Notes: generated by a model from the sequence alone, not told the origin. A stretch of 64,000 nt of DNA from Cytophaga aurantiaca DSM 3654 (GCF_000379725.1 NZ_KB903633.1:1-64000); one strand, 5' to 3'. Shown: positions 26,440-36,889, counted from the stretch's first letter. Program-made: numbers and translations.

Positions 26440-29400
26440 ATGAAAATAAAAGTACTAACGAGGGTAGTGCATACAATAGTATTACTCTTACTCTTTTCTG
26501 TAAATCTTTTTGGCCAAAACCGTAAGCATCTTGCAGAAGATCTTTGGCAGTCGATCGACTTTATTTCCATCAAAAAAAAGATTCAGTATCAAACAGGACT
26601 TTCCAATCTGGAGATTGATCTCTATATGAAATTTCTTGATCAGAAATTTCCTGAAGAAAGATCTGATTTTTTCAGGAAAGTAGAATTGGGAGAAGTTACT
26701 GAATTGAATTTACCAGATTATACAAATGCCTTAATTGAAAAATACGTAAATACATATTCCTTTTATGTAACAGTAAAAGATGAATTTGAGGAGCAACAAA
26801 ATCAAAATGTATACAAGCCACTTTCTTATAATGGACCTTGTGAAAATATAGATTTTGAAAACGGAACAACAAGCGGCTGGCAAGGAGCAATTGCTACAGC
26901 GTGTGAAAATGTAAGACCATGTACTATTGTAAATGGATTTAGTACAACCCGGCATCAAATCATGACTACGGCAATGGTAGATCCATATATACCTACACTA
27001 CCAGTTGTTGCGCCAGGAGGAATCTATTCATTGCGATTAGAAAATTATGTAAATGGAGGAAATGCCGCAATGGCGCGACAAACATTCCTTGTAACAGCAA
27101 CTAATAATATATTCACCTACCAATATGCTGCAGTCTTAGAAGATCCGGGTGATCACCGGGATTTAGAACGACCTTATTTCAAAGTTCGGATGTATGACAA
27201 AAATGGAGCGGAAATTAATTGTGCAACATATACAGCACTTGCCAAACCTCCAATACAGAATTTTACTTATACAAGAGTACCTAATCCAAATTTCAATCCC
27301 ACTAGTCAACCTGGAGGGGCGAATAATCAATTTTTAGATTTGTATTATCGAAACTGGACAACGATAACAATACCATTGCTGGGTTATATTGGCCAAAATG
27401 TAACGGTAGAATTTACTGCATCTGATTGCTCGAGAGGCGGTCACTTAGGTTATGCATACATTGATGCGTCATGTTCATACCTAGACACTCAAATCCCACC
27501 AACGATATGCGGCACAGAAGATGTTACTTTATACGGTCCAATAAATTTTGCTAAATATCAATGGAGCGGACCGGGAATCGTCGGTTCAGCAACAACACAA
27601 AATATCCAGGCAAACAAATCGGGGGTTTATAAATTAACTCTTACACCTGTAGCAGATAATCCTTGTCCTATAACCGTTCAGACATCTATACCAGAAAGAT
27701 GTTTACCTGTGCCGATCAGTGCGCGAGCCTGTGAAACAGTAAAAGGGAGTAACACAAAAAATGGAGTAGATCTTAATAGTTACAATACCCCAATCACTGC
27801 ATATAATTCCTTAGCCCGAGTACTGGAATGGCATTCAGCAATACCCGCTACAGCTGCAAATAAAATTACTAATCCCGTAAATGTTAACATAACAAACGGT
27901 AGTAGGTATTATGCCATAATAAAATATACAACAGCTGGAAGCGATACAGCAGAGCTCCAATTTACGATTAACAGTTTGCCTGCATTAGTATTTGCAGATA
28001 TAAATCCCTTATGCAAAAGCTCTGTTAACACTAATATCAGTGGAGTCAGTCCTGCGGGAGGTGTATTTTCAGGTGCACACATAACTTCAGCCGGAGTTTT
28101 TTCACCAAACACTACCGGAACATTTTCGATAACCTATAAATATACTTCTGCAGCCGGATGCATTGATTCAATTAAGAAAACTGTTACGGTTAATCCGCCA
28201 CCAACAATAGATCTGGCAGCAACACAATTGCTTTGTGCAACAGCTACATCGGTTCATTTAACTGCAACTGCTACAAATCAAACCAAGATTGAATGGAGTG
28301 GAGGAGCAGGTACATTTTTAAACAATCAAAATAGTACAACGGATTATACACCTACTCTTGCAGAAAAAAATTCAGGAAGCACTACTCTTAAATTAACCAT
28401 TACCGGAATTTCGCCTTGTCCTGTTATTTCAGATAATATTGTAATTTCTTTTACTCAACCTCCAACAGTCAATGCAGGTATTGATAAAGATATATGTGTA
28501 CCGATTAATTCAGTTATTCAATTGCAGGGTAATAGCACAAATGCACAGCAAAATAGTTGGTCAGGTGGAGCAGGCCAAATTTCAAATGTAAATTCATTGA
28601 ACTCTATATATACTCCTTCATTGGCAGATCTTGCCTCAGGAAGCATTATATTAACCTTAACAACATTAGGAAATACTCCATGTACACAAGTACAGGATCA
28701 AATGCAAATCAGATTTCATAATTCGCCTAATGCCATTGCAGGTCCTGATCGTACTGTTTGCACAGGTAAAACTGTATCCTTCACTACAACACCAATAACA
28801 GGAACCATTTATGGATGGGAAAGTTTGTATGGTACATACATATCATCTACCGGATCCGCTTCAATATTAGCAGATAAAGACAGTACATTTGTCTTAAAAT
28901 TAACAAATCAGTATGGCTGTACAGATCTGGATACAGTAAAAATTGATGCTTTCACACCACCAACATTTAATTTGGGTGGGCCATTTTGTTTTAGCAACAG
29001 TTTACTTTTAAACTCAAACCCAATTCTGTCAGACCCATTAAATGCAACTCCTACTTGGTATAAAAATGGAAATTTACTAGCTAGTGAAAACAATTTTTCG
29101 CTATTAGTTTCACAAGAAGATGTTTACACTATAGCATATACACAAGGCGAATGTGAAGTTTCTTCCGCTGTAACTGTATATAAAAATCCAGTATTAGTTA
29201 CACCGGATCAATTTACAGATTGTGAACAAAACACCATACAACTAGTAACAAGCAATATACCTTTGGCTACGTATTATTGGCGAAAAAATGGAACGTTGGT
29301 TTCAGGCAATACCAATTCGACCACAGCACAAATCAACAATACAATAGACAAATATACTATTGAAGTCATTGATCAACACAATTGTAAAGCAAAAGATAGT

Positions 29401-30165
29401 GTAGAAATATTCGGTATTCCACGACCGGTCTTGCAATTAACAGATGCATCTATATGCGAAGGTTCTTCATTACATATAGATGGAACACCAGTAAATATAA
29501 GCGGACTCTCAAATTATACGATCACATATAAATGGTATTTCAATAACTCAGATATAGGCAAAAACGTGAACAGCCTTGATGTTACCAACGGAGGAAACTA
29601 TGCATTAGTAGCTTCTGTAAATAATTGTACGGATAGTACTGCAATGAATGTATCAGTCAATCCATTACCAATACTGGATCTTCCTGATGTTAAAAAATTC
29701 TGTCCGGAATCAGATCACACAGTGCAACTGAATGCCGGTAGTCACACGAGTTATGTATGGGCACCTTCTGGAGAAACAAGTCAAAAGATAAGTGTCACCA
29801 GTGGTGGCTTTTATTCTGTAACGGTATATAATAGTTTCGATTGTTTTACAAAAGGAAAAATCGAAGTAAAAGAAATATGCCCTCCAAGACTTTTTGTTGC
29901 TGATGCATTCAGTCCCAATGAAGATGGTACAAACGATCTGTTTAATGTATATGGAGCACATATAGGAACTTATAAACTTTTCATATTTAATCGTTGGGGT
30001 GAAATAATTTTTGAAAGCACAAACAAAGATCATTTCTGGGATGGAATATATAAAGGCGAAATCATGCCAATTGGTGTATACCCATGGATCATTACATACG
30101 AAGGAGATAGTCAGGAATATTTAGGTCCATATAAATTGGAGGGTAGTGTAACACTTGTTAAATAA
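26440..30165 (+). CDS. Large secreted T9SS type B (gliding-associated C-terminal domain) protein
   Basis: The 1241-residue protein has a signal peptide (about 1-25, ending LFGQ). A region of MAM- or jelly-roll-like character (about 120-350: IDFENGTTSGWQGAIAT, later TASDCSRGGHLGYAYIDASC) is followed by a long series of Ig/PKD-like strand-rich modules with paired cysteines (about 360-1140). The C-terminal domain starts VADAFSPNEDGTNDLFNVYG and includes FNRWGEIIFES and WDGIYKGE, the gliding-motility-associated type B sorting domain. It is probably exported by T9SS to the surface as an adhesin-like protein. The TAATG overlap with the next gene, an SprF-like protein, suggests the dedicated partner pair known for type B substrates. 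Confidence 0.9.
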   Translation: MKIKVLTRVVHTIVLLLLFSVNLFGQNRKHLAEDLWQSIDFISIKKKIQYQTGLSNLEIDLYMKFLDQKFPEERSDFFRKVELGEVTELNLPDYTNALIEKYVNTYSFYVTVKDEFEEQQNQNVYKPLSYNGPCENIDFENGTTSGWQGAIATACENVRPCTIVNGFSTTRHQIMTTAMVDPYIPTLPVVAPGGIYSLRLENYVNGGNAAMARQTFLVTATNNIFTYQYAAVLEDPGDHRDLERPYFKVRMYDKNGAEINCATYTALAKPPIQNFTYTRVPNPNFNPTSQPGGANNQFLDLYYRNWTTITIPLLGYIGQNVTVEFTASDCSRGGHLGYAYIDASCSYLDTQIPPTICGTEDVTLYGPINFAKYQWSGPGIVGSATTQNIQANKSGVYKLTLTPVADNPCPITVQTSIPERCLPVPISARACETVKGSNTKNGVDLNSYNTPITAYNSLARVLEWHSAIPATAANKITNPVNVNITNGSRYYAIIKYTTAGSDTAELQFTINSLPALVFADINPLCKSSVNTNISGVSPAGGVFSGAHITSAGVFSPNTTGTFSITYKYTSAAGCIDSIKKTVTVNPPPTIDLAATQLLCATATSVHLTATATNQTKIEWSGGAGTFLNNQNSTTDYTPTLAEKNSGSTTLKLTITGISPCPVISDNIVISFTQPPTVNAGIDKDICVPINSVIQLQGNSTNAQQNSWSGGAGQISNVNSLNSIYTPSLADLASGSIILTLTTLGNTPCTQVQDQMQIRFHNSPNAIAGPDRTVCTGKTVSFTTTPITGTIYGWESLYGTYISSTGSASILADKDSTFVLKLTNQYGCTDLDTVKIDAFTPPTFNLGGPFCFSNSLLLNSNPILSDPLNATPTWYKNGNLLASENNFSLLVSQEDVYTIAYTQGECEVSSAVTVYKNPVLVTPDQFTDCEQNTIQLVTSNIPLATYYWRKNGTLVSGNTNSTTAQINNTIDKYTIEVIDQHNCKAKDSVEIFGIPRPVLQLTDASICEGSSLHIDGTPVNISGLSNYTITYKWYFNNSDIGKNVNSLDVTNGGNYALVASVNNCTDSTAMNVSVNPLPILDLPDVKKFCPESDHTVQLNAGSHTSYVWAPSGETSQKISVTSGGFYSVTVYNSFDCFTKGKIEVKEICPPRLFVADAFSPNEDGTNDLFNVYGAHIGTYKLFIFNRWGEIIFESTNKDHFWDGIYKGEIMPIGVYPWIITYEGDSQEYLGPYKLEGSVTLVK

Positions 30166-31241
30166 TGAAGTCCTTACCGACACTTTCAAAGATTTCCAAC
30201 AAATGTATTTCCAATAAGTCTACTTGCAGAAAAATTGGTCTGTCACTTTTCTATATTCTATGTTTTAACTTTATTGGCTTTGCTCAGGATATTCAATTTT
30301 CTCAATTCTATGCAAATGTATTATATCTGAATCCAGCGTTCGCAGGAAGTTCCCATCAAACCAGACTAATCGGCCATCAACGTTTACAGTGGCCGAGATT
30401 AGATGCCAAATATATTACTTCCAGTTTTTCAATCGATCATTTTTTTGCAAAAGCCAATAGCGGCATAGGTCTTATGATCTTACGCGATGTACAAGGAAGT
30501 AATATTATCAGTTCGACCGAAATAAGTTTACAATATTCATATGAATTAGTATTAAGCTCAAAACTGGCGTTCAGAGCAGGCGCACAAGGTACCTACGCCT
30601 CCAGGTATATTAATTACAATTATCTAAAATTTCCCGATCAATATAACGTTAATGGTTTCACCGGTCAATCTACAAAAGAACCTTTTGGATATAATCAGGC
30701 AAGTTATTTTGATGTATCCGTTGGAGGAATATTGTATTCAGAACATTTTTGGGCAGGCTTATCCGCATATCACATCAATACACCGAATCAATCATTTTAC
30801 GGTGACGTAAGCAACTTACCTATGAAAGTAATGTTTGTGGGTGGATACAAATTTAATCTTTCAAAAAATGATAGTCGATCAGCAACTGATAAAAAAGAGA
30901 TCACACTGACGCCTACATTAAACTATAAGTCTCAAGGAAAATCAGATCAATTGGATCTGGGAATTTATGGAATCTATGAACGAATCATGTTAGGCTTGTG
31001 GTATAGAGGGATACCTGTTAAACATTACCACAAAGGATTGCAAAACAACGAATCGATCGTTTGGTTGATTGGTTGGAAATACAAAGGCTTACAGTTGGGG
31101 TATAGTTACGACTTTACAATTTCAAAATTAAATTTAGGTAGAACAGGTGGGAGTCACGAAATAAACATCACCTATATTTTTAACAAACCTGCCAAAAAGA
31201 AGAGGGTCTTAAAAAAGATTCCTTGTCCCGATTTTAAATAA
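30165..31241 (+). CDS. PorP/SprF-family T9SS outer-membrane protein
   Basis: The 358-residue protein has a signal region ending GFAQ (about residue 41), then the family opening DIQFSQFYANVLYLNPAFAGSSHQTRLI and barrel strands through QLGYSYDFTISKLNLGRTGGSHEINITYIF. PorP/SprF proteins bind or anchor type B T9SS substrates; SprF is required for export of the adhesin SprB in Flavobacterium johnsoniae. Start and preceding stop overlap by one base, so the two proteins are probably made in ratio. The start could lie further in, since the residues before the hydrophobic segment are unusual (KISNKCISNKSTCRK). Confidence 0.92.
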   Translation: MKSLPTLSKISNKCISNKSTCRKIGLSLFYILCFNFIGFAQDIQFSQFYANVLYLNPAFAGSSHQTRLIGHQRLQWPRLDAKYITSSFSIDHFFAKANSGIGLMILRDVQGSNIISSTEISLQYSYELVLSSKLAFRAGAQGTYASRYINYNYLKFPDQYNVNGFTGQSTKEPFGYNQASYFDVSVGGILYSEHFWAGLSAYHINTPNQSFYGDVSNLPMKVMFVGGYKFNLSKNDSRSATDKKEITLTPTLNYKSQGKSDQLDLGIYGIYERIMLGLWYRGIPVKHYHKGLQNNESIVWLIGWKYKGLQLGYSYDFTISKLNLGRTGGSHEINITYIFNKPAKKKRVLKKIPCPDFK

Positions 31242-31280
31242 TAAACAAATAAAATAAAAGAAATTCTCCTTTTAGCTTAT

Positions 31281-31288
31281 TACCTTTG
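31281..31288 (+). promoter_or_regulatory. -7 element for the DUF922-histidine kinase pair
   Basis: TACCTTTG matches TAnnTTTG exactly, 24 bases before the ATG at 31312. No clear -33 TTG is present. Confidence 0.5.
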
Positions 31289-31311
31289 ATAGAATAGCAA
31301 TTAAAGGTATC

Positions 31312-31830
31312 ATGGTTAGAATTGTATTAATATTATCCTGTTTATTATTTTCATCGGCTTTCGTGTCAACAGATGGCACACAATTTTCATGGTCAAGCAG
31401 CCGAAAACTAACATGGGCTGATTTTAAAGGCAAACCTGATAAACTTAACCCCGCAGCCGCTCTTACTTATTCGGATATTAAAATAGGCGCTTCCTATATT
31501 GATGGAAAAGTAGCTGTTCAAGTACAAAACTTCTTTGATACAAAATTATCCTGGTCAAAAAATAAAACCTCGGTGCCATTGCTTGCTCATGAACAAGTAC
31601 ATTTCGATATTACAGAAATCTACACAAGAAAGATTCGTTTAAAATTAAATGTCATTGCTTCTGAAGAAACAATTCGAAACGGGACATTAAATAAAGAGTC
31701 TTCGATTTTATTAAAGGAATGGAAATCGTTTCAAAAAAAATACGATGACGAGACAAATCACGGAATACTAGCAGCTAAGCAGAAAGAATGGCAAGAGCAG
31801 GTTGCTGCATTATTAAAAACAATTCAATGA
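31312..31830 (+). CDS. Secreted DUF922-like putative zinc protease
   Basis: The 172-residue protein has a signal peptide (about 1-18) followed by a single domain. The opening SSSRKLTWADFKGKP and the HExxH-type motif HEQVHFDITEIY (about residue 92) are typical of DUF922 proteins, predicted secreted Zn-dependent proteases. Near the end, TNHGILAAKQKEWQ is also a family feature. Substrates are unknown. Its TGA overlaps the ATG of a 7TMR-DISM histidine kinase (ATGA), so the protein may act on or regulate that sensor's periplasmic domain. This is inference. Confidence 0.75.
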   Translation: MVRIVLILSCLLFSSAFVSTDGTQFSWSSSRKLTWADFKGKPDKLNPAAALTYSDIKIGASYIDGKVAVQVQNFFDTKLSWSKNKTSVPLLAHEQVHFDITEIYTRKIRLKLNVIASEETIRNGTLNKESSILLKEWKSFQKKYDDETNHGILAAKQKEWQEQVAALLKTIQ

Positions 31831-33773
31831 AATTAAAACTATCCGATATATTCTATACCATTAAACGATTCAATGAAGGATCATTGTTAACGCTTTTTTT
31901 TCTTTTATTTTTACTTACATTCAATTTTAATAGTGCGTATGGCAAAGCACCTCTGGTACTTACCAATAATAAAAAGATTTTAAAAATAGACAGTAGTGTG
32001 GCATACGGATGGGATCCCTCTAGTGGGCAAACACATTCATTAAAAACAAAATACTTTACAAACACGGATCCAAAACAAAGTTACTGGTATACATTTAAAC
32101 TTTCCAATCCCAATAATGAAAGTAAAACATGGTATATGGTTTCTTACAATTTTACAATCAATGAAATTGATTTGTATGAAAATGATCCAGCCAATTCAAT
32201 TGCAGCAATTCATAGAGATACCATTAATCTTAGTAACCGGCTAATTAATCATAAGCAGCCAATTTTTATTATTAAACTTAAACCCAATGAAACGAAACAG
32301 TTTTACTTGCGGCTAAAAAATGAGTCGGCTTTTTATTATGAGTTTGCTGTATATACTCCCGAAAATTTTGCAACATCATTCTTTAATGAATATTTAGCCT
32401 TTGGGTTATTCTATGGCTTCATGGCTTTCGTATTGATTTACAATATTTTTTATTATTCGATCTTAAAAGAAAAGGTAATTCTGTTTTATTGTTTATTTAT
32501 TATAGCACAGATCATGCATATGCTGTATCGCGATGGAACAGGGCTATTCCTGACTCCGGACTTAACAGCACATTCGGAAATATTGAAAAATATCGGACGT
32601 TGTGCGGTTAGCATTTTCATGTTACTGTATACCTACAATTATTTTAAAACATCAAATAATCGGATTGTATATACGATCATTAAAGTTATTATTATAGTAC
32701 GTCTTGTCTATGCAATAGTCATGATTCAGGATAATACACTCAACACATTTCATTTTGAATTATTTACGTTGGTATTTTGCACTGCGTTTTCAATTTATTC
32801 GTATAAGAAAAATAACAATCCGGATACGATCTATATGGTTATTGGTTTAAGTCTGTTGACGTTCAGTTATATTATTTATTATCTCTCTGTAGTGGCTATA
32901 AGTAGTCTTAGTGGCTTTGGTTTTTTCATTTTATATTATGGAATTGCAGCAGAAAGTATTTTTATGACCTTAGCCCTGGCTGAACGTTTCAAAAGAATCA
33001 AACTCGAAAATATTTCGACACTCCAAATGAATGCTGAGCTGGAGCAGATCATTAAAAAAAGAACCTCTCAAATAGAAGAAAAGAATAAATTATTGGAAGT
33101 TAAATCTGAAGAACTAAATCTATTTTTATATAGTGCTTCTCACGATTTAAAAGGTCCGTTAAAAACGATTGAAGGCTTATGTAATCTTGGGATAGCAGAT
33201 GATGAATCAGATCAGAAAAAATTATTTGAATTGATCCGAAAGAAATTATATAATCTTGAATCAAATATTTCAGATTTAAATTCTGTAACTAAAATTCAAA
33301 ATGAAGATACACCGTTTGTTCTTATTGATTTTACTGAGCTTCACAAACAAATCTCTGAACGTTACTTAGGAGACAATGAAATTCAAAAAGATCAGATATA
33401 TTTTCAAAATAAACTTTCTGAGCCATTTATTTCAGACGCTTTTTCAATTAAAACCATCTATCAGAATGTCTTTGAAAATGCTTTAAAATATAAGGATGTT
33501 TCTCGAAAGTTACTTCTTGAGATCAAGATTGAAGATTATACAGACTATATTAAAATTTCATTTAAAGATAATGGACTTGGTATTCCCGAATCCATTCTTC
33601 CCAAAATATTTAATATGTTTTATAGAGGAAATTATGAATCAAAAGATGATACAGGCCTTGGATTGTATATAGTTAAAAAGGCAATCTTAAAAATAGGCGG
33701 GACAATTGATGTATCCAGTCAGGAAGGCATTGGTACTGTATTTGAAATAGTCCTGCCTAGAATTTCTATGTAG
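31827..33773 (+). CDS. 7TMR-DISM hybrid membrane sensor histidine kinase
   Basis: The 648-residue kinase is laid out as a signal/N-terminal segment, a periplasmic 7TMR-DISMED2-like domain (about 45-180, including SYWYTFKLSNPN and WYMVSYNFTINEIDLYEND), seven membrane helices (about 195-395), a short coiled coil, HisKA with phospho-acceptor His439 (SASHDLKGPLKTIEG), and HATPase_c (N box YQNVFENALKYKD, G box NGLGIPESI, GLGLYIVKKAI). The periplasmic domain resembles a carbohydrate-binding jelly roll in this family. I set the start at 31827 (ATGA overlap with the DUF922 gene). No response regulator is adjacent. The sensor half is paralogous to the protein at 50661-52613. Confidence 0.92.
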   Translation: MKLKLSDIFYTIKRFNEGSLLTLFFLLFLLTFNFNSAYGKAPLVLTNNKKILKIDSSVAYGWDPSSGQTHSLKTKYFTNTDPKQSYWYTFKLSNPNNESKTWYMVSYNFTINEIDLYENDPANSIAAIHRDTINLSNRLINHKQPIFIIKLKPNETKQFYLRLKNESAFYYEFAVYTPENFATSFFNEYLAFGLFYGFMAFVLIYNIFYYSILKEKVILFYCLFIIAQIMHMLYRDGTGLFLTPDLTAHSEILKNIGRCAVSIFMLLYTYNYFKTSNNRIVYTIIKVIIIVRLVYAIVMIQDNTLNTFHFELFTLVFCTAFSIYSYKKNNNPDTIYMVIGLSLLTFSYIIYYLSVVAISSLSGFGFFILYYGIAAESIFMTLALAERFKRIKLENISTLQMNAELEQIIKKRTSQIEEKNKLLEVKSEELNLFLYSASHDLKGPLKTIEGLCNLGIADDESDQKKLFELIRKKLYNLESNISDLNSVTKIQNEDTPFVLIDFTELHKQISERYLGDNEIQKDQIYFQNKLSEPFISDAFSIKTIYQNVFENALKYKDVSRKLLLEIKIEDYTDYIKISFKDNGLGIPESILPKIFNMFYRGNYESKDDTGLGLYIVKKAILKIGGTIDVSSQEGIGTVFEIVLPRISM

Positions 33774-34160
33774 TTAAAGTTGAATTTCTTCTAAATATAC
33801 TAGCCGTGAAGTACCTAAGGCTTCAAATTCAATAGTAAGGCAATTTGTTTTACCAGTTTTATTATCACATTGACTTCCGGAAGTCAGGTAATAATAAAAT
33901 ATTTTTTTTCCTCTATTACTGTACGAAACCCTGTTCGCCTTACCAAGCGTCTGAAAGAAGAAAGCGTCTCTTTTTCCAAGCAATTCCTCTTTTCTTTTAT
34001 TCAAAACTGGTATCAAAGAGGATCGGTATGTTTCACAACCTTTATAATCCTTTTTCCATCTATCGGTTTCAATCCAGTTGATTTTATTGCTGTTACATGC
34101 AGAAAAGGCTAAAATGCTGAATAAAGCAAAGAGAATGTAAAAGTTCTTAGTTTTCCACAT
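33774..34160 (-). CDS. Small lipoprotein, unknown function
   Basis: The 128-residue protein has a lipoprotein signal and lipobox FSAC (Cys about residue 21), then a mostly polar domain with two further cysteines near the end (SQCDNKTGKTNCLTIEF). The family is not recognised; the short SmpA/OmlA-like feel (LGKRDAFFFQTLGKANRVSYSNRGKKIFYY) is suggestive only. Its stop codon directly abuts the histidine kinase stop (convergent) and it is divergent from parC. Confidence 0.7.
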   Translation of the reverse strand: MWKTKNFYILFALFSILAFSACNSNKINWIETDRWKKDYKGCETYRSSLIPVLNKRKEELLGKRDAFFFQTLGKANRVSYSNRGKKIFYYYLTSGSQCDNKTGKTNCLTIEFEALGTSRLVYLEEIQL

Positions 34161-34223
34161 GAGATAGATTCGAAAGGTATATTTCAGTAAATTTAGTACT
34201 CGATTTAAGGTTTTTCCAAAGAA

Positions 34224-36821
34224 ATGGCAAAAGATATTGATAATAATTCATCAGGAGAACAATCAGACAACGAACATATTCATGACGTTGTGCATGTTAA
34301 CGGTTTATATGAAAACTGGTTTTTAGAATATGCTTCTTATGTTATTCTTGAAAGAGCTGTACCTCATATTAATGATGGACTAAAACCCGTACAGCGTCGA
34401 ATCCTTCACGCAATGAAGGTAATGGACGATGGTAGGTTTAATAAGATTGCCAATGTGATAGGCTCTACGATGCAGTATCACCCACATGGAGACGCTTCTA
34501 TCGGTGATGCAATTGTTAATATCGGACAGAAAGATTTATTGATCGAACCACAAGGAAACTGGGGCGATATAAGAACAGGTGATAGCGCCGCCGCGCCTAG
34601 ATATATTGAAGGACGTTTATCAAAGTTTGCATTAGATGTTGTCTTCAATGAAGATACTACTGAATGGCAGGCATCGTATGATGGTCGCAAAAAAGAACCC
34701 ATCACATTACCTGTTAAATTTCCTCTTTTACTTGCTCAAGGAGTCGAAGGTATTGCTGTTGGTTTATCTACAAAAGTATTGCCTCATAATTTTTGCGAAC
34801 TGATTGAAGCATCCATAGCAGTACTTAAAAATAAAAAGTTTGAGATATTCCCTGATTTTGCAACAGGCGGATTTGTTGATGTAAGCAATTATAACGAAGG
34901 TCAGAAGGGTAGTAGAGTACGTGTTAGAGCACGAATAGAAGATCTGGATAAGAAGACTCTTGTCATCAAAGAAATTCCCTTTGGCACAACAACAACTTCT
35001 TTAATTGAATCTATCGTTAAAGCAAACGATACAGGTAAAATTAAAATTAAAAAGGTAATTGATAATACTGCAAAAGACGTAGAGATTCAGATACAGTTAT
35101 TGCCTGGAACAGATCCGGGTATTACTATTGATGCCTTGTATGCATTTACTGAATGTGAAAGTTCTATCTCTCCAAATGCTTGCGTAATTGTTGATGACAA
35201 ACCTCACTTTTTAAGTGTTCATGAAATCTTACGTATTTGTACAAGACAAACAGTTGATCTGTTAAAACAAGAGCTTGAAATAAGAAGAAGTGAGTTAAAA
35301 GAAAAAATACTTTTTTCATCCCTTGAAAAAATATTTATTGAAAATAGAATCTATCGCAAAATTGAAGAATGCGAAACATGGGAAGATGTACTTCTTACTA
35401 TTGACAAGGGATTAAAGCCATACAAAAAAGAGTTTTACAGAGAAATTACTACAGACGATATTGTTCGTTTAACAGAAATTAAAATCAAACGTATCTCTAA
35501 ATTTGACTCCTTCAAAGCAGATGAATTGATGCGTGGATATGCAAATGAATTGAAACAAGTTGAGCACAACTTAGCGAACATTATTGATTTCTCTATTGCT
35601 TATTATACAGATTTACTAAAAAGATATGGTAAAGGCAGAGAGCGTAAAACAGAGATCAAAACATTTGATGTGATCAATGCAACAGTTGTTGCAGCAAACA
35701 ATCAAAAATTATATATCAACAGAGCTGAAGGATTTATTGGTTTCGGTTTGAAAAAAGATGAATATGTTTGCGACTGTTCTGATATAGATGATGTGATAGT
35801 ATTTAGAAAAGACGGTATCTGTGTTGTCAAAAAAATCGGAGATAAGGTATTCGTAGGTAAAGACATTCTACATGCAGGCATTTTCAGAAAAGGGGATGAA
35901 CGTATGGTCTACAATCTTATTTCTTTAGATGGTGCAAGCGGCAACAGTATGGTGAAACGTTTCAACGTACTTGGAGTGACGCGTGAAAAAGAATATCCAT
36001 TGGTTAAAGCTAATAAAGCATCCAAGGTTCTTTATTTTTCTGCCAATCCGAATGGGGAAGCAGAGACGGTAACAGTTACGTTATCTCCTACAAGTAAAGC
36101 TAAAATTAAGGTTTTCGACTTTGACTTCAGTGAAATTGAAATCAAGGGTAGAGATACTCAAGGCAATATTCTAACCAAGCATCCGGTTAAAAAAGTAGCC
36201 TTCAAATCTGCAGGTGAATCTACTTTATCCGGAACTGAAATTTATTATGACGATACCGTTGGCAGAATTAATACCGACAAAAAAGGAGTATTAATTGGTT
36301 CGTTTTCGGCGGATGAAAAAATATTGGCAATTTATAAAGACGGTAATTATGAAGTAACAGGCTTCGAATTAACAAACAGATACGACGCGGATCAATTACT
36401 GTCCATTGAAAAATATAATGCAGACGTGACCATATCTGCACTTTATATGGATGCTCCTTCAAAAACATATTACATTAAACGATTCAAATTGGAGACAACC
36501 ACTTTGGGCAAACGTTTCAGTTTTATTCCTGAAGGAAAAGGAAATCATGTTTTATATGTTTCAACCGACAATAAGCCTAAAATAAAAATTGATTTTGCTA
36601 AAGGTAAATATGTTACCAATCCAACCCTGATCGTTTCAGTGGATGAATTTGCTGAAATAAAAGGATGGAAAACGGTTGGTACCAAACTTGGCACAAATAA
36701 AATCAATTCTATATCCCGATTAGAGGCTAAAAACCCAGTTTCTCCTCCAAATAGTACAACTAAACCTAAAAAGGATGATGGTTATGCTGCAGGCTCAACA
36801 ATAGAATTAAATTTTAATTAA
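34224..36821 (+). CDS. parC: DNA topoisomerase IV subunit A
   Basis: The 865-residue DNA-cleaving subunit has the N-terminal winged-helix region with LKPVQRRILHAM and MQYHPHGDASIGDAI, and catalytic Tyr127 in AAAPRYIEGRL. The tower and coiled coil follow (DLLKQELEIRRSELKEK), then a C-terminal beta-pinwheel-like region (about 500-830) without a clear GyrA box (QRRGGKG). This fits ParC rather than GyrA. Partner ParE is encoded at 9603-11486, so the two subunits are not in one operon. The basic, disordered tail (NPVSPPNSTTKPKKDD) may contact DNA. Confidence 0.93.
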   Translation: MAKDIDNNSSGEQSDNEHIHDVVHVNGLYENWFLEYASYVILERAVPHINDGLKPVQRRILHAMKVMDDGRFNKIANVIGSTMQYHPHGDASIGDAIVNIGQKDLLIEPQGNWGDIRTGDSAAAPRYIEGRLSKFALDVVFNEDTTEWQASYDGRKKEPITLPVKFPLLLAQGVEGIAVGLSTKVLPHNFCELIEASIAVLKNKKFEIFPDFATGGFVDVSNYNEGQKGSRVRVRARIEDLDKKTLVIKEIPFGTTTTSLIESIVKANDTGKIKIKKVIDNTAKDVEIQIQLLPGTDPGITIDALYAFTECESSISPNACVIVDDKPHFLSVHEILRICTRQTVDLLKQELEIRRSELKEKILFSSLEKIFIENRIYRKIEECETWEDVLLTIDKGLKPYKKEFYREITTDDIVRLTEIKIKRISKFDSFKADELMRGYANELKQVEHNLANIIDFSIAYYTDLLKRYGKGRERKTEIKTFDVINATVVAANNQKLYINRAEGFIGFGLKKDEYVCDCSDIDDVIVFRKDGICVVKKIGDKVFVGKDILHAGIFRKGDERMVYNLISLDGASGNSMVKRFNVLGVTREKEYPLVKANKASKVLYFSANPNGEAETVTVTLSPTSKAKIKVFDFDFSEIEIKGRDTQGNILTKHPVKKVAFKSAGESTLSGTEIYYDDTVGRINTDKKGVLIGSFSADEKILAIYKDGNYEVTGFELTNRYDADQLLSIEKYNADVTISALYMDAPSKTYYIKRFKLETTTLGKRFSFIPEGKGNHVLYVSTDNKPKIKIDFAKGKYVTNPTLIVSVDEFAEIKGWKTVGTKLGTNKINSISRLEAKNPVSPPNSTTKPKKDDGYAAGSTIELNFN

Positions 36822-36889
36822 AAGTCTTCTTAATACATAACCTTTCGAAAAGGTAACCGTATAAAATATATGTAACCGACGAGCAAGGT

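Noticed and set aside
29710-30033. 107-codon minus-strand ORF in the type B protein gene
   Set aside because: It lies antisense to the conserved T9SS C-terminal domain and lacks its own promoter or family features.
34224-36821. Assignment of the A subunit as DNA gyrase GyrA
   Set aside because: No clear GyrA-box sequence is visible in the C-terminal region and a ParE-type partner lies in the same window; ParC is the better call.
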